DNA of 64,000 nucleotides, taken from assembly GCA_025800395.1 (NCBI GenBank), contig JAOXRU010000119.1:62001-126000 (forward strand), written 5' to 3'. The notes beneath the pieces were generated by a model, which saw only the letters and a list, made by a program, of their open reading frames with translations, had not been told where the DNA came from and did not search any database. This stretch comes from Flavobacteriaceae bacterium (GTDB taxonomy: Bacteria; Bacteroidota; Bacteroidia; Flavobacteriales; Flavobacteriaceae). Position 1 is the first letter of the stretch, and every line of letters begins with the position of its first letter. The translations under genes were made by a program, and so were the position numbers. Positions 63,901-64,000 of this stretch are shown here, one piece after another.

Positions 63901-64000
63901 AGTGATGCCAAATTCGAATACAGAAACATCTATGATGGAGGAGAAGCAGATCTGTTGCATCGTCCATATCTAAACTATGCCAATGTCACTCATTTGATAA
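60904..64000 (+). CDS. Giant secreted repeat protein, DUF8202-type adhesin (5' part)
   Basis: An open frame of 1032 codons from ATG 60904 that runs off the window; alternative starts are ATG 60937 or 60946. A signal peptide lies around residues 20-46 (VLPVLLFSFFFAQAQ), with a long charged N-region. Two copies of one module are clear. Each opens with GGxxxNLGxWLxAD (near residues 45 and 450) and ends with SYLAxKYGxTL, FGIGRDxxSGL and a beta-rich end. The tail (from about 880) contains DTDSDGTTFSSSSATLALP, GLYWGG and VDIGPNSD. This pattern resembles DUF8202-containing T9SS adhesins of Bacteroidota. The C-terminal sorting domain is outside the window. Confidence 0.85.
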   Translation, partial: MENSSNHLKKKMYTMLFDSPLKKTYHIVLPVLLFSFFFAQAQTGPGGVTSNLGLWLRADMNTGTFVEDATVTTWSDMSVNNRNAIADNDPAFKDNIIGFMPAIEYDIDDSHRLNNVDINVRNSTMFGVGFSTNGRAFFWHSDQNEKDVILGINFHNFVYVDGQSFKSPGPRNNKDHPIMFRAQYSNAEKYDVNFLSGDNKKYTINNANDENSAVELHYWTLGNWHSGGGLRNWDFISETIVLETASPSATDIQRIESYLAFKYGFTLEHSKNKDLIASDNTTKIWNASTATGYNRLVFGIGRDDNSGLHKKIGKGLGVSSDVIVSTNSDFTSSNRNTSRPDINTDKTFFVLAANSISFKSLKAKKINVSGSFYPSKAKFNIQKSAGFNQNINLKFSDFNSDWKLFHSTSEDFSSNITDLGFLNADGEILNLNIDNGFIVLAKEINNTITTAPGGLIDNLGIWLKADVGTSTTTDGATVTTWKDQSIFSQTLSASSTPSFMESQINFNPTVFYELADRHIDNEPNLELPGTIHFSVAIPKGSHDHSLWTTSIESDNPTYLTNSLIATWDDHTGSLQTSTVPWAENEVALISNNFDNVPNYPLNFRKNGAAEFTFSESKLTDLSKVKKYHILGNWSSGNFAFGHVAETIIMDNESFSNSDYSKVSSYLAIKYGITLDQSGTNTGFEYLASNDAVIWSPDTADIFEHAIFGIGRDNDSGLDQKVSRSVNDSILTIATTKDFEKSNQDNARQSLNNLQFLVLGNNNGAYEFDAIGTSNTTNTDSRLKRVWKAQNTGGVGNIHLEFTQLTDGEKYYLLEDIDTNFTSGATELTSGVAFNGKVQFEATLSDNKTYTIAKKIYQEDDEPIGTAMGTPLSNNFMKIHGDFEILSNHVLNTKENPSNNTSHSPNSDFNDRNVNNDEVAMGYIDTDSDGTTFSSSSATLALPNCSRIAYAGLYWGGTYPFKKGHATDPEGIPADNSRDESYKQVKFKIPGGDYVDIGPNSDAKFEYRNIYDGGEADLLHRPYLNYANVTHLI

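Noticed and set aside
61057-63960. Several minus-strand frames of 60-173 codons opposite the giant surface protein
   Set aside because: All are shadows of the uninterrupted plus-strand frame, which shows repeated protein modules.
1-64000. CRISPR arrays, insertion sequences, rRNA operons, prophage genes
   Set aside because: No regularly spaced repeats, transposase motifs, rRNA segments or phage genes were found in either strand.

Overview
The window is about 64 kb of a low-GC bacterial chromosome, almost certainly from the Bacteroidota and most likely from Flavobacteriales. The signs are PorP/SprF and gliding-type C-terminal (CHU_C) genes of type IX secretion, -7 boxes of the form TAnnTTTG in front of stable RNA genes, poor Shine-Dalgarno sequences, a HYC_CC_PP family protein, a YtxJ bacilliredoxin, menaquinone genes, and many Sec signal peptides or lipoboxes followed by Gln- or Ser-rich starts. 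I see no insertion sequence, prophage, CRISPR array or rRNA operon. This is mostly core genome with a few accessory, surface-related islands.

Layout. 1-2.2 kb: menaquinone genes on the minus strand (hotdog thioesterase, menF, partial menD). 2.3-5.4 kb: a probable metal-handling module (HYC_CC_PP protein, TonB-dependent receptor, periplasmic HMA protein). 5.5-11.1 kb: two exported proteins, panB, an RluA-type pseudouridine synthase, an EamA transporter and a helical-repeat protein. 11.2-16.9 kb: the leuACDB operon, convergent with a lone trpB. 17.1-24.5 kb: pheT, an ABC-F protein, a thioredoxin-fold lipoprotein without cysteines, a transaldolase-family gene, an SDR and the SRP RNA. 24.6-30.6 kb: glutaminyl cyclase, then a regulatory group (LytTR response regulator, acidic lipoprotein, TPR histidine kinase with its NarL-type regulator, unknown protein). 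30.7-37.4 kb: glyA, fahA, ytxJ, clpB, a TetR regulator.

37.4-41 kb: a PorP/SprF protein paired with a large Ig-like CHU_C cargo protein, behind a long non-coding upstream region with repeated TCGAC motifs. 41.5-45.2 kb: histidine phosphatase lipoprotein, a probable DUF6503 lipoprotein, smpB, an exported MEMO-family protein and pcm. 45.3-54.2 kb: a run of eight plus-strand genes (Gfo/Idh/MocA dehydrogenase, 3-hydroxyacyl-CoA dehydrogenase, DUF1015, YggS, DEDDh exonuclease-GIY-YIG fusion, DUF3857, voltage-gated channel, miaA), many overlapping or nearly abutting. 54.2-60.6 kb: a possible decayed reading frame, a GDPD-alkaline phosphatase fusion, tRNA-Pro(GGG), a large BNR-repeat secreted protein and an AraC regulator. 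60.9 kb to the end: the first 1032 codons of a giant secreted repeat protein that runs off the window.

Points that most deserve a second look: the exonuclease-GIY-YIG gene whose catalytic N-terminus is only reached from a non-ATG start; the histidine kinase gene that starts with TTG 25 bases behind a strong terminator-like hairpin; the repeated TCGAC motifs near the type IX cargo pair; the repeat-plus-hairpin non-coding unit after clpB; the perfect 12-bp inverted repeat inside the metal module; and a frame with three internal stops that follows the phosphatase gene. Nothing here proves a wholly new system. The calls rest on reading translated motifs by eye, without any database search.
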